From NCBI RefSeq assembly GCF_010389155.1, contig NC_057761.1, positions 5,272,501 to 5,336,500 of the forward strand: a DNA stretch of 64,000 nucleotides, given 5' to 3'. Below the pieces are notes generated by a model, which saw only the letters and a program-made list of their open reading frames with translations, made no database searches and had not been told where the DNA came from. Shown piece after piece: positions 10,168 through 25,331 of this stretch. This stretch comes from Erigeron canadensis. Taxonomy: Eukaryota; Streptophyta; Magnoliopsida; Asterales; Asteraceae. Within the stretch, counting starts at the first letter, position 1; each line of letters opens with the position of its first letter. A program made the position numbers and the translations under genes.

Positions 10168-12403
10168 TGATACGTCCCATGTACCAGTGGACACAACCCA
10201 TGACCAAGTCAATGAAGCAACCACTAAAACAACTACCTAAGGACCCATGTTTCTTTGTTTTCCCACGTTTTCATGCATGTAGCTAGAAGTTAAAGTGGAC
10301 AACCCACTACCTGCAGTTTCCTTTTATTTAGGATTAGTTAGGACCACGTTTCTTTGATACTTGTTGCATTGTTTCCCTATTTAAGTTGTACTCTTGCATT
10401 GTTAAAGAAGTGAAGAAAACTAGCAAAAAGTTCCTTTCTCTGTGTTTTCTTTTGGAATTTACCCTGCTCTACAGGCTCTATCAATTTGGTGCTTTCATTG
10501 ATTCTCATCATGCCTCCTCGAAAAGATGTATCCAACCCAGAAGATCAAATGCAATCGTTACTTGATAAGTTTGATCACTTCATCACATCAAACTCCACCA
10601 ACTCTCAAGACTTGCAAGAATTGCTTTCAAAACATGTCACTGAAACCACTACTCTCAACACTCAAATTGTTGCAAACTTGCAAAGCCTCCAAGATTCCAT
10701 GAAACAACTATTGGAGGTTACCAATCAACTTTTTTCTACAGTCATCAAAAACAAAAACATCGAACCACAACCCTCTTTCACCTTTGGATCAATACCCTTC
10801 CCCAAAGACTCCTCGTCAGGTTCTCAAACTAATCACCCCCGTCACCCCAAACTTTAACTCACTACTTTTGATGGATCCAACCCATTAGACTGGACATTTC
10901 AAGCCAAAAACTACTTCTCGTACTACCAAATCCGGCCTGCAGAACGTGTCTACATGTCGGTTTTCTCATTCACCGATGAAGCTTTAAGTTGGTACCATAA
11001 CCAGTCAAAAAACAATCTTTTAACTACCTGGCCATAATTCACACGTGCATTGGAACTTCGTTTTGGTCCCTCCTCCTATGAAAATCACCAAGCCTTTTTT
11101 TTCAAACTATCTCAAACCTCGACCATCGCTGTGTATCAAGCCGAGTTCGAAAAAGTTTCCAAGCGTGTCATTGGCCTTCCACCAGAAGCCCTTCTAAATT
11201 GCTACTTGTCGGGTTATCACCTGAAATTCGCAATGAACTAGTTGTCCTCAAACCCACATCTCTGCACCAAGCTTACGGTTTGTCAAAACTTGTTGAAGAC
11301 AAGCTTAACCTTACCAAACCCCCGCAACTTTCCCCTTCTACCACCACCACCACAACACCCCTTTTGCATGCTCCAACTACATCTCCCTCATCTTTACCCA
11401 CTGCCCGTTTGACACCTGAACAGATGCAGCAACGCAAGGCTGCCGGTTTATGTTTTTGTTGTCCCGAAAAATACATTCCTGGTCACCGGTGCAACCCCCC
11501 TCAGTTTTTACTTATCGCTAATCGATTGGACGATGTACAACCTGTTCCTCCACTTCCCTTGCTTGAAGACGACCATGCAGTTCCCCGCATTCTTATTTTA
11601 ACCCCTGCACTTTACTTGGGTTTGGCTCCAGCAACATCATTACGTCTCACTTGCTTCATCCACAAACACCCAGTTAGCATTCTCGTTGACTCGAGCAGCG
11701 CTCACAACCTCATCCAACCCCACATTGCCACGCCATTACAATTAGTCATTCAACCCACTCTCCCATTCCCGGTTCTTGTTGGAAATGGTGAACCCATTCA
11801 GTGTATTGGGTTTTGTCCCGCTGTTCCCGTGACCATGGAAAACGCTACATTTCAGATTCCACTGTTCTTGTTGGCTTTCAAAGGATACGAGCTCATATTG
11901 GGTTTTAAATGGTTGCGTTCATTAGGACCGATTACCGCTAACTTCTCTATTCCATCACTTACTTTTCGTCACAATGATGTTTTGGTCGCTTTGAAAGGTC
12001 TCCAGCCACCCTCCATCGTTGTTCCTTCGGGAGTGAAGATCACCGACCTTGAGGACAAGGTCGTTTTTGTAGGAGAGGGCATTGATATGTCCCATGTACC
12101 AGTGGACACAACCCATGACCAGGTCTATGAAGCAACCACTAAAAAAACTACCTAAGGACCCATGTTTGTTTGTTTTCCCACGTTTGCATGCATGTAGCTA
12201 GAAGTTAAAGTGGACAACCCACTACCTGCAGTTTCCTTTTATTTAGGATTAGTTAGGACCACGTTTCTTTGATAGTTGTTGCATTGTTTCCCTATTTAAG
12301 TTGTACTCTTGCATTGTTAAAGAAGTGAAGAAAATTAGCAAAAAGTCTCTTTCCTTTCTCTGTGTTTTCTTTTGGAGTTTAGCCTGCTCTACAGGCTCTA
12401 TCA
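10168..12403 (+). mobile_element. LTR retrotransposon with gag and protease only
   Basis: Two direct repeats, 10168-10483 (316 bp) and 12083-12403 (321 bp), begin TGATA and end TATCA and are highly similar. Between them lie gag, a zinc knuckle and an aspartic protease; the protease frame runs straight into the right LTR. Reverse transcriptase, RNase H and integrase are missing, so the element is an internal-deletion derivative. A PBS-like TTGGTGCTTTCATTG follows the left LTR. Sequence resembling that PBS (ATATGGTGCTTCA) also follows the right LTR, suggesting recombination with another copy rather than a clean insertion. I see no matching target duplications. Confidence 0.8.
10510..12155 (+). 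pseudogene. Ty3/gypsy-type gag-protease, disrupted
   Basis: The ATG at 10510 opens MPPRKDVSNPEDQ. The first frame stops at 10855-10857; the gag core continues in frame (FDGSNPLDW, ALSWYHNQ) with another stop at 11036-11038. A frameshift near 11215 leads into the frame ending at 12155. That part has a CCHC-like knuckle (CFCCPEKYIPGHRC near 11455) and a retropepsin-like domain where the catalytic D-S/T-G reads LVDSSSAHNLI, so the glycine after the active-site pair is Ser. The EGYELILG-like motif of gypsy proteases appears as KGYELILGFKWL. Non-functional. Confidence 0.8.
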
Positions 12404-12737
12404 ATATGGTGCTTCACTAGTTGATTTTGTGTTAATTTTTGAATTGTATAGAATCTTCATAGAATAGGATTTAGAATGGGCGATATTTCAGGCGTGATTT
12501 TTTCGAGGTTGGAACACAGATGCGTCCCTTTTCTTTTTTGTTTTTTTTATTTATTTTATATGAGTGTTTTTTTATTTATTCCAAACATGCCCTTCCGCGT
12601 GTTTTTTCATTAGTATGGTTGCACATATCTACACAAATGCCACTGATTAAAATTGGCCCTTGATTTAGTAGATCTAATGGACTAAATCAGTTATCGTAGT
12701 TCTCGACTTTTTGATGGTTCTCACTATAACTGCCCCC

Positions 12738-12781
<44 letters not shown>

Positions 12782-12975
12782 TTTAAAAGTTATTAACATA
12801 TATATTTGATCATGTAGTTGTGGTACGAAGAGAATTATCAGCCAATGGTTCTTCAAAGAACTTAAATGTTATACAAGACCTTTCAAGACTTTAGGTTGGT
12901 AATTGGTGGACAAAGTTGCGAAGATCGGTGTTGATATAATTAGCTGCAGATTTTGATTTATATATTTATAGATCT
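12404..12975. other. Spacer with CT/TA microsatellite
   Basis: No gene seen. A compound microsatellite (CT)n(TA)n lies at about 12736-12781. The start (12404-12416) resembles the leader of the adjacent retrotransposon. Confidence 0.6.
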
Positions 12976-12978
12976 TAA

Positions 12979-15508
12979 GGGGGGCGGAGTGGGAACGGAT
13001 AAATTTATCAACCCTCCCAAAATCAACCAATAAAATCCATCCAACTCAATCTAACCTTTCAACCCTCCCAACCAACCCTCCCACCCTTTTTTACTGGCGG
13101 CCGATAAATTTTCAACCCTCCCAAATTATTTTATTTTCTTTTTTTTTTCTTAAACTAGACAAATTATTTCAACTACAAATATTCAAAGAAAACATGTCCA
13201 TTACATATAAAATTCAACATACTAGTACGATATTAAAAAAAAGTCCAATACAATTATTCAAATAAAACTACGAGATATTTAAAAATTACACAGCCATCCA
13301 TACTCCTCTCCAATTTCTCGTTTTCTCTTAAGCACCCATTCTAGAAAAACCGGATCAGTGATGTCGTCGTGTGGCTCCTTAAAAAACTACATGTCTTCCC
13401 TCTCGGTCTTCCTACTTGTTTGTGTGATTTGGAGGTCCAACAGCTTTTGTGTCTTCTCAGTGACTTCGACCAACAATTGTTCCTTCTTTTGTGCATATTG
13501 ATCAACCGAACTATAAACACTCCCCGCCCTAGACGATGATGCACCAACCTGTTTTTTTCCTTTCCTTGGCCGCGTGGGGGTTGAATCTTCATTCAAATCA
13601 GGAAGGACAAGATCAGGATCATTACTACTCGATTCATAGTTACCCCCATCAAGCGACTTTCTTCGCTTATCAGAATGGGTGGAAGATGTGCCGGTTTCAA
13701 CTTAAGTCGATATAGGACCTTTTTTTTCCAACAAGAGTCGCTTGTTCCACCCATTTGGCTTCCTCTTTCACAATATCCCAAGCCAACACATGTGAAAAAG
13801 GTTTGCCCGTTTTATCGCTATAATCTCCCAAAGCCGTTTTCATCACATCAATGTCATTACACCCACTCAACCATATACGATTCTACAAGTAAAAAATGAA
13901 AACAATTCGAGAGTTTCATCTTGAATCAAAGAGACATAAACTTGAAATACTTAAAACAAAGCAAAACGATGTTTAGACATAAACTCGAAATACTTACCGC
14001 TTGTTGATAAAGGTTGTTAAACAAGTTGATGGCTCCATTCATTACATTCCATTTGGTGTTTAGACTATGGTGACTTCGAGTTGTTCCATCCATGAGTGAT
14101 GCAAAATGATCTAAAATACTTTCCCAAAACTTATCTCGACCTTGTTCATTCCTGACAACTCTACATGTGGATACATGAACCCAAGCTTTAGCCAACGCCT
14201 CCTCCTCCTCCTCCTCTTGACTCCAAGGTTGTTTGTCCGCTCGTATCTTCTTTTTGCCCAAAACATCGTTAGCTTGTACTTCTTGGACATCATCTGAACA
14301 AAAACATATCGAATGACATTTGATACATGTGAAGCAACACAAATATGTATTTGATACACAAATATCGAATGAGTTTGATTGGTTTCTGCCAACAAAAGCA
14401 ACACAAATATGTATTTGATACATTTCAAATGAAGCACGTTAAAATGACATTTGAAGCAACATTAAAATGACATTTGATACATTTGAAGCAACATTTGATT
14501 GGTTTCTGTCAACAGAAGCAACACAAACATTTGAAGCACATTAAAATGACATTTGATACATATCGAACAATACCATACAAAGCAACACGAATCAACACCA
14601 TTCAATTCGAAAATACACATTCAACAGGAATCAACACCCTTCAATTCGAAAATACACATTTGATACATATCGAAATACAACCGAAGCAACAAATTAATCA
14701 CATTTGATACATCATCAAACTAAATTAATCAACATCATCACAATACAACCGAAGCAATACACTAATTACACAATATCGTTTTAGGTAACAAATGCAGGAA
14801 AAAAAACAAAAAACAACAAACAATATGAAATCAAATGGGTCGAAATCAATACCTTGCGTGTTTGGTTGCTCTTGCGTTTCAGGGATGGCAACATCATCAT
14901 CAGGCAAAGGTGTGTTATGGCTATGTAAAAACAGGTCGAATTCGACTTCGGCGGTTTGCATAATAACATATGAGTGTATAGCCGGCGGCGGTGGATCGTA
15001 AACGTAACCCTGTGAATACGCCGGTTGTGGGTAGTAAGGTTGAGGTTTGGGAATTTGTTGTGGGACTTAATGTCGAATTCGGTGTGGGATTCGATTTTGA
15101 ATTTGTTGTGGGATTGAAGCTCTCGGTGGTGACATATTCGATTGATTCGGTGGATTAAATGGTGTCCGATTCACTGGAATTCGTCCTCGTACACCACCAA
15201 TTTTTGGTTGATTCACTGGCTTCCTTGAATCCATGGAATAGAAGAAGAAGAAAAAGGGAGTTTTTTTTTTTTGATGGGAATGAAAAGAAAGAGAGGAACA
15301 AGTCGATAGAAAAGAGGGCAAAAAAAAAATAAATTTTAATGGTCTGTAACGTTCAAAAGACATGGGTCCCACACTCTCTCTCCATTTATCACCCGTGGGT
15401 ATATTACCCGCCCACCAAACCGTTAGCCCATAAATTCGTATGTGGCGGTGATGTAGCCGGCGGTTTCGAGGCATAAATTTGCCATGAATTCCTCCACTCC
15501 GTCCCCCC
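12979..15508 (-). mobile_element. PIF/Harbinger-type element carrying only the MYB-like accessory gene
   Basis: The termini are inverted repeats, GGGGGGCGGAGTGG on the left and, inverted, GGGGGGACGGAGTGG on the right. A 3-bp TAA occurs on both sides (12976-12978 and 15509-15511), the target duplication typical of PIF/Harbinger. The 2530-bp interior holds a single gene on the minus strand, related to the MYB/SANT-like partner ORF of this superfamily. No DDE transposase is present, so the element would depend on a transposase supplied elsewhere. Confidence 0.8.
13279..15234 (-). pseudogene. Harbinger MYB/SANT-like accessory protein, NAM-associated C-terminus (degenerate)
   Basis: Three exons with consensus borders: 15234-14853, 14293-13999 and 13882-13279. 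Exon 1 starts MDSRKPVNQ but has a stop at about 15067, then continues in another frame to PETQEQPNTQG. Exon 2 carries the trihelix/MYB-like core (KQPWSQEEEEEEALAKAWVH, FWESILDHF, LNTKWNVMN). Exon 3 continues (GKPFSHVLAWDIVKEEAKW) to the conserved end HDDITDPVFLEWVLKRKRE, with internal stops. Such proteins are often labelled glutathione S-transferase T3-like or NAM-associated in plant annotation. In Harbinger elements the MYB-like protein binds DNA and the transposase. Several stops make this copy a pseudogene. Confidence 0.75.
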
Positions 15509-15683
15509 TAATATAGAGCAAGAAATATACTGCTACCTTAAAAATAAATTACCCAAGCTTTGCTGATACATGATCCGGTGATGACAATGTGCATATACTC
15601 AAAACCTTCCCTTTATGTTATAAGGTTTAAATATGTTTGCAAATTTTTCTTTCAAATAAGATTTAATACTTTGATATAAGATA

Positions 15684-15713
15684 GCCCGCTACAACGCACG
15701 AGTGTTACCTAGT
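15684..15713 (+). mobile_element. Helitron-like 3' terminus
   Basis: A GC-rich motif (CCCGCTACAACGCACGAG) followed by a short tail ending CTAGT, like 7518-7547. The 5' end was not located. It lies just right of the Harbinger element. Confidence 0.45.
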
Positions 15714-15910
15714 AGTTTATAATCATGTAAGATATAAGATTAGAAACGAGAATTAATGCAATTCATATGTCACATTTTTAAAGTTTTAGGTAGAATTTCA
15801 AACATAGATCGATTAATCATTCCCAAATTGTCGTCTATTTCCTTATTTTTTTCGATTCTTTTTTACTTGTAACATATACAAAATGAGAAAAACATCTAAA
15901 GATAACCAAA

Positions 15911-15941
15911 ACTAGATCTATACCCGGTCGTTGACCGGGTT
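15911..15941 (-). mobile_element. Helitron-like 3' terminus, minus strand
   Basis: The minus strand reads a perfect stem-loop, ACCCGGTCAACGACCGGGT, then a tail ending CTAGT. This is the Helitron-type end in the opposite orientation, so the body would extend to the right. Confidence 0.5.
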
Positions 15942-15944
15942 AAA

Positions 15945-17150
15945 CAAATACTTATATATTTTATAGTTTACGAAAACTTTATTTGAGTTAGTTCATCATT
16001 ATTAGAATAGAAATAAAATGAAACAAATAATTAGATTCAAGAGATTATATATACATAAAAAATAGAATTAAAGAAAAAAATTATCGCTTACGTGACGAAA
16101 TCTAGATCAAAAAACATTGGATGGTCCTAATAACATGATACATTATACAAGATTAGATATTGAGCTAAGAGTTTACAAATGAGTTATGTGTATGAAACCA
16201 TGAATATTATTTTTGTAATTAGTTACATATAAAATGTTTTCAATACCATAACATTATAAAGCTATCAATACTTGATCTAACTCAAAATCCAACTTACCAA
16301 AAACAACTAACTCAAAAATAACTCATATGATTTACCATCCCGCTAACTCATTTGATTCGAAACAACTCATTTGACTAACTTAACTAAAACCAATCAATTT
16401 AACCTTTCATCTCTTTTAACCTAAAAACCACCAATTTGACCATGACCTAAAATCAACCCACTTGAAAGCATTAACATGTAAGTCATTTGAGCCCAAAGAA
16501 GCCTATCTGATCTGTCAACCCTCCAACCCATTAATTAATCAAGTCGACTCAAGGCTACCCTGATTAACACGTATAGATCCAGGTTCTAAATTGAAATTTA
16601 TAATGGGTCGAGTTAGGGTTCGAGCTTTTCTTTATGTTAATTCCCCAACTCTACCAAGGTTGTCATGCTAACCCGCCAATCCAAAAATCCAAATTATTAC
16701 CGACGAACTCTACCTAAAACCATAACATTTCACCTACCAACTTGGCAACCTACTTGACCTAAAAAACAACTCATTTGACTCACTTGATTTAAAACCAACC
16801 TACTTAAATGCATTAACATTAAGCCTACTTGAATGAAACCATTTTATTTGACAAGTCAACCCGCCAACCCATGTATTAATCAGGGGGTTTCTGGATTGAG
16901 TTTTTTACCATGAAACTTTTAATGGATTGGGTTTGGGCCAAAGATTCTCAACCCACCAATTACACCTAAGTCTACCTGATTGACAACATTGCTATAAAGC
17001 ATATAAGCCGGTCTTAAATTATTAAATTTGAAGGATAATAATTCTACCACATTACCCCTATCCTTACCAATGGGTCGTATTTAGGTAATTTCAAATTCGA
17101 ACCCGATTAAAATTCTCACTCCCAAACCTGGACCTAGAGCCGCTAAATTC
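15945..17150. other. Non-coding region with degenerate short repeats
   Basis: No ORF or conserved protein segment. From about 16300 to 16960, variants of AACTCATTTGACT and AACCCACCAAT recur many times, suggesting a decayed repeat, possibly the body of the Helitron-like element ending at 15911. Confidence 0.5.
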
Positions 17151-17756
17151 CGACTTATTGGGTATTGGGGCCAAAAATAATCGGGGATTCTTTAACTTTA
17201 TTTTTGTTTTTTTTGAAATCCTTTTACTTACTATATATATTTATCTGGTTTTTCTTAAATTTTTTACTTAATTTAATTGGGGATTCGTTATTTTATTTAT
17301 GTTTTTGAAATTCTTTTAGCCTTATACCCATTTGATATTGAATGAAAAAAAGGTAAAAGGGTGAAAACCCTCAGTTCTCATGTACAGTTTAGTACCCAGA
17401 ATGTACATCCATAAAACTCATGTCTAGTGTCTTACAATTCTCACACATAAATCACAAGATGTAGTTTCTCCACTTACTTTTGACAAATTTCAAACATATA
17501 ACATTCCATGCCGCTGTCAATTTTTTATTCTGTTTTTAGCTTCTAGGATTTGTTCTTATTATTAGTTTATTACTTTTTTTTCAAGAACATTTTATCATTA
17601 ACTTTGATATGAGTATTTAGTTATGAATCAAATCCAATTATTGTATCTTTGAATTTATTACATACTATAATAAAGGAGTATCATGTGAACAATATTTTTA
17701 TTGTCTTTATCTGCATGTTAAATATAAATAAGAGATTTAGCAAATATGAAACAAAG

Positions 17757-17838
17757 AACCGACTTGGTAGAGTGGTTAGTGTTTATGCCCGGAGGTCACG
17801 GGTTCAAACCCCCCCCCCCCCCCCCCCCTTTTTTTTAG
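17757..17838 (+). mobile_element. tRNA-derived SINE head with poly-C tract
   Basis: An A-box-like TGGTAGAGTGG (17765-17775) and a B box GGTTCAAACC (17801-17810) with pol III promoter spacing, followed by about 20 C residues (17809-17828) and a T-run. The acceptor stem does not fold into a tRNA, so this is a SINE or tRNA relic. The long homopolymer C run is unusual and may also be an assembly artefact. Confidence 0.55.
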
Positions 17839-17859
17839 TTTGTATTTAATAATAAATAT

Positions 17860-18356
17860 TGACACTTTGGCCCCCTTTTTTTTCTTTTTACTTTTTTGTC
17901 CCTCCTGTTTCTTTTTTATTATTTCATCCCCTTAACTTTATATAATTTATGGTTTTTTTAAACTTTTCTAATATTTTGTTTTTTATACCTTTATTACATT
18001 TAACATTTTTTTATAACTTTTTAAAATATTATATATTTGGTATGTACTAATTTTTGTTTCTTTTTAAAAATTTTTTGTTGCATTATATCATTCGTACTTT
18101 TTTAAACATTTGGTTTTATTATTTTTTCAAATGTAACATTTTTTTATATAACTTTTTCATTTGGTTTTCGTATTCTTTTTTGTCTTTTTGGTTTTCTTTT
18201 TTATCTTTTTTCTTTAGTATATTCTTTTTGTATTTTTTTAACATTTGGTTTTCAATATTTTTTATCGCTCATAAATTTGTGGTTTTTTTACCCTACCAAT
18301 AAACATAAACGCTTCAAAACCTTACGTCGCCCATTGGGCGACATGTAATTCCTAGT
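17860..18356 (+). mobile_element. T-rich segment ending in a Helitron-like terminus
   Basis: A strongly T-rich strand ends in a GC hairpin at 18325-18345 (CGTCGCCCATTGGGCGAC) and the tail ATTCCTAGT. The only ORF here (18054-18302) is Phe/Leu low complexity and not credible. The left boundary is unknown. Confidence 0.45.
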
Positions 18357-18509
18357 TTACAATAAAGCTGACAAAACCATTTGGCCTATGACACTTATGG
18401 TCCTCGTAAATTAGCATATGTACCTTTTTGATATACTGTAAATATGAGTATCATGTTACCATAAATATAGAAGTATATAAAATGGTTAAGGTCTTGGATC
18501 TTAACCATC

Positions 18510-18600
18510 ATATTTAATGAGTTGTGATCCATTGGTAAGGTATTGGATCTTGAAAAATTTTACTAGGGTTTGAATCTTACTTTTTACATTTGTAGGAGTG
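18510..18600 (+). mobile_element. Possible SINE remnant
   Basis: TGATCCATTGGTAAGG (A-box-like) is followed about 45 bp on by GGGTTTGAATCTT (B-box-like). Weak; could be chance. Confidence 0.3.
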
Positions 18601-18717
18601 AATTATTAAGGGAGGGAAGGGTTCGAGAGTCCTGAATTTCATCCTAGGTATACGTGATGTCTCAAATGCTAACTACTAACTACTAACAGATAACTCGTTG
18701 TTCAAATATATATATAT

Positions 18718-18909
18718 GGAAAAAGTGAGTATGAGGTTGTTCCCCATCTAAGCTTAGATGGGGAACCCCTCACATACAAATATTTTATTATTTGTTTGAA
18801 TTTAGAACAAATACATGGCCCCCCCATGATTTTCATGATTATAAAAATCAAATGTGAGTGATTCCCCATCTAAGCTTAGATGGGGCACAACCCCATACAC
18901 ACTTCCCCC
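18718..18909. mobile_element. MITE with two copies of a 22-bp palindrome
   Basis: The arms of about 60 bp are inverted copies, each containing the same perfect 22-bp palindrome centred on AAGCTT (18743-18764 and 18864-18885). The element is 192 bp and flanked on both sides by TA repeats, compatible with a TA target duplication (Tc1/mariner-like), but the flanks are low complexity so this is uncertain. Confidence 0.65.
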
Positions 18910-19109
18910 TATATATATATTTATATATTCCACCTCACACTCCATCGGTCCTTTAATACAATCACTATCTTTTTTTAATATATACAATCACTATCTCTTC
19001 CATTTTTATTCCTTTTTTTATTATTATTACATTGTATCATACTACTAATAGTGTTGATTTTTATCATAAATTGTTAAAACGTAAGACCATTATATTCAGG
19101 AAAAAAAAC

Positions 19110-19382
19110 ATGTATGAGGCTTTTAGGGGGGTTTGAATTATGAGCTTCAAAATCCTAAGTTTTTAAAAAATAACTCTTTTAAAGAAGATAGACTTGTTTG
19201 GATGTGCATTTGAGATTAAAAGTCTCAGCTCGAAAAAGCTCCTAAAAGCCCCTAAAATGTCTTTAAAATAAAACATTGTGTAAGAATGGTTGAAATAGAA
19301 GCTCTAGCTCCTAGCCACATCTTCAAGCTTTAGCTCCAAACTCCTAGCTACAGTCCTAGCTCGAATCTTTTCTACCAAACAT
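19110..19382. mobile_element. MITE family member 1 (TGTTTGG...CCAAACA type), degenerate
   Basis: Collinear with 28043-28311: shared AAAAAGCTCCTAA, GGTTGAAATAGAAGC and AGCTCCAA, and the right end ACCAAACA. The left terminus has diverged. Non-coding, short and hAT-like in its ends. Confidence 0.55.
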
Positions 19383-19934
19383 ACCCTAAAACTTAGTTAA
19401 AGTCTTAAAAGTTTATGTTTTCTATCTATACACTAAAAAACATCATAAATATTAATGAAATCCTATATACAATATCTATGTTAGAATGTTATGCATTTGT
19501 TAAAACACCCCAAACATGCTGGAACGTCTTTCTCATAAGCTTTTGTTACCTCCACGTATCATTAGAACATTCTTAAAAAGTTATTAACTAACTTCACGTA
19601 AAAAAAAACACTAACATAAATAAGGATTGTTGACAACAAAAATTGGTATATAATATCAATGTATGCATGTAAATGTCCAGACAACTTCAGGAAATGCAAT
19701 TCTTCTCACTACAACATTTGTCAAACTTTAAAAGGCAAGATTTCTAATGTAATGGTATAATAATAGTTACATTAAATATCAAAAAAGATTTACCATAGTT
19801 AGATATCATAGTTGACTTTCAATTTAGATGGTGGAGATTGATTTGTAGGTTTATTTTTAATGGCTTAGATCAAAAATAATCTTATTTTTTTCTCTTTGTA
19901 GTGGTAGCCATATATATATATAATGAATAAAGAA

Positions 19935-20340
19935 AGAAGAAGGAAAAAAAAAAAGAAGGTAAATTCTGCAGTAGTGTATTTTGTTGTTGTTGACCCCCAA
20001 CCTCCTCCAACTCCTCCCTTCTTTCCCAAACATTTCTAGCCACAGAATCCTAAAATAGCAATTCATGTCTAGAGACAAAGTTTTGATATAAACGTTTTCA
20101 GGGTTTATATTTTTAATTAATTAATTTATAAATAAAAAGAAGAAGGAATTGATTCTTTGAGAAGAAGAGTGAAAATATAGTGTTTCGGAAGAGGTGTACG
20201 GAAAGAAGTTTGAAGGGTTTTAATGGATTAGTGAAGTCATCATCTGGGTTGTTCGAGATCGATTGCGAAACAGCAAAATCGAAGAAATCGAGCTCGAAGA
20301 GGCGTATGATCTTCTGAATTTGGATCAAACAAGTTTGGCA
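19935..20340 (+). pseudogene. Captured 5' region of an unidentified nuclear-protein gene, copy 1
   Basis: Closely matches 48720-49105, including the 5' UTR-like part (GACCCCCAACCTCCTCCA, CTTTCCCAAACATTTCTAG). An open frame in copy 1, from about 20173 to 20315 (VFRKRCTERSLKGFNGLVK, then FEIDCETAKSKKSSS), lacks an ATG (ATA at the expected place). In the second copy the gene runs further into a basic, AT-hook-like region. It ends about 320 bp before the start codon of copy C, so it may supply the upstream regulatory region of that gene. I cannot name the parent gene. Confidence 0.6.
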
Positions 20341-20344
20341 AAAA

Positions 20345-20658
20345 CATGTTGATCTTCTGAAGGGTAATTTTACTTGTTGCTTAAATAGCTATTAAAGAAT
20401 GTCTTTAGTTTACTAGAGACATCGATTTTTTTCATTTGTTTTTTCGAAAAAAATTTCTACTGTAGCACCATAAATTAGCAAAGCAGCTCCCAATACACCA
20501 GCAACAATTAAGAAGAAGTTTGACCAAATTTCGTGTGGGACATGAAAATGACCAATCAATGCTTGTTTTTTCTGATGCTAATTAAGAATATGATGCATGT
20601 GACTATAATTGATTAGATATCAAATATTTAAGTTTTTTTATGTTAGTTTCCGATCTTC
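20345..20658 (+). promoter_or_regulatory. Proximal upstream region of copy C
   Basis: Only the last 70-80 bp (from about 20580) align with the region before copy A (ATATCAAAT, TTATGTTAGTTTCC, ATCTTC-ATG). No clear TATA box is at the equivalent position. Upstream of that is a different, captured sequence, so copy C has a rearranged promoter compared with copies A and B. Confidence 0.5.
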
Positions 20659-24399
<3,741 letters not shown>

Positions 24400-24700
24400 T
24401 CACACCAGGGGCTCTCTGGTAGTTCCCTTTCAACATTTCGTCTATAGGCATATCCCTATTTTGCATATGATTGTTCTTGGGTCATACTTAAAGAAGAGAA
24501 CAGTTTGACATACTCTAGATTGTACAGCACGATAAAAATAGGTGTGGCAATTGAGGCGTCGACGCCATAGTTTAAATGTTTGCCTCTATCGAATGGCAAT
24601 GGACGTTTATAGTCTGAACACGTGCTTTTGTTGACATGGTGTATGGTTTCATTGATTGTAAATGCTTAATGAGTGTAAAGTTTTTTGGTGGTTCAAATTC
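24400..24700 (+). repeat. 3' UTR-like block of copy C
   Basis: Collinear with the sequence after copies A and D (GGGTCATACTTAAAGAAG, GGCAATTGAGG, ATCGAATGGCAATGGACG). It marks the end of the duplicated unit and probably contains the polyadenylation region. Confidence 0.65.
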
Positions 24701-24857
24701 TTTGAACTTAACTTAAACTTTTGTGACTTTCCTTCTTGTACTACTTCAGCGTGTGTTGTGGATGGGCAATAAGCCAATAAGCATTCGGATTAGAGAACTA
24801 TCAATGTCTGAGCAGCGGGTTACTTTTCTTATTATCTAAACCTCCTTCGTTACCATA

Positions 24858-25279
24858 TCTATACTTGTAATATAAAACAAATTTTTAGATTTTCAACATT
24901 AACTTGAATTTTTAATATTTACTTAAAACAACTATAATATTCTTTCTCTCTTTTTAAATTTTAACCAATCATTTTCTTTTTTTCTCATCCATAAATCATT
25001 TTATTCTTTTAATTCATTCAAAATCTTTTATCTCAAAAACCGTACATCGATAAATTATAAAATTTATGTGGGTGTTCTTAAAATTTTATGTTCTTTCATT
25101 AGAGTGGTCATTCGATATACTTTGGACGAATTTTTAAATCCGAGGACAGAGCCCGTACGGCTAAGGGCGAAGCCCGTCAGGTAGATCACCTCATCACCGC
25201 CATCGCCACCATTACATCACCACCCCGTCATCGATCACCTCCATCACCGCCGTAACGCGCAGGTACTGTTCTCGTATAG
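24858..25279 (+). mobile_element. Short non-autonomous Helitron-like element 1
   Basis: Starts TCTATACTTG and ends with a GC hairpin region (CCGCCGTAACGCGCAGG) and tail CTCGTATAGT. The middle (ATCTTTTATCTCAAAAACCG, 25025-25044; CATTCGATATACTTTGGACG) is found inverted at 28573-28968, so this is a family. About 420 bp, non-coding. Confidence 0.55.
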
Positions 25280-25331
25280 TAAAACACAAAATACACATTA
25301 GTGTATTCAACTTATCAAACATTTAATCTAT

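Noticed and set aside
15067..15474. Minus-strand ORF of 135 codons as an independent gene
   Set aside because: Only its C-terminal part from the ATG complementing 15232-15234 belongs to exon 1 of the Harbinger gene; the upstream part is low complexity.
17757..17838. Functional tRNA gene
   Set aside because: A and B boxes are present but no cloverleaf or acceptor stem forms; it fits a SINE head better.
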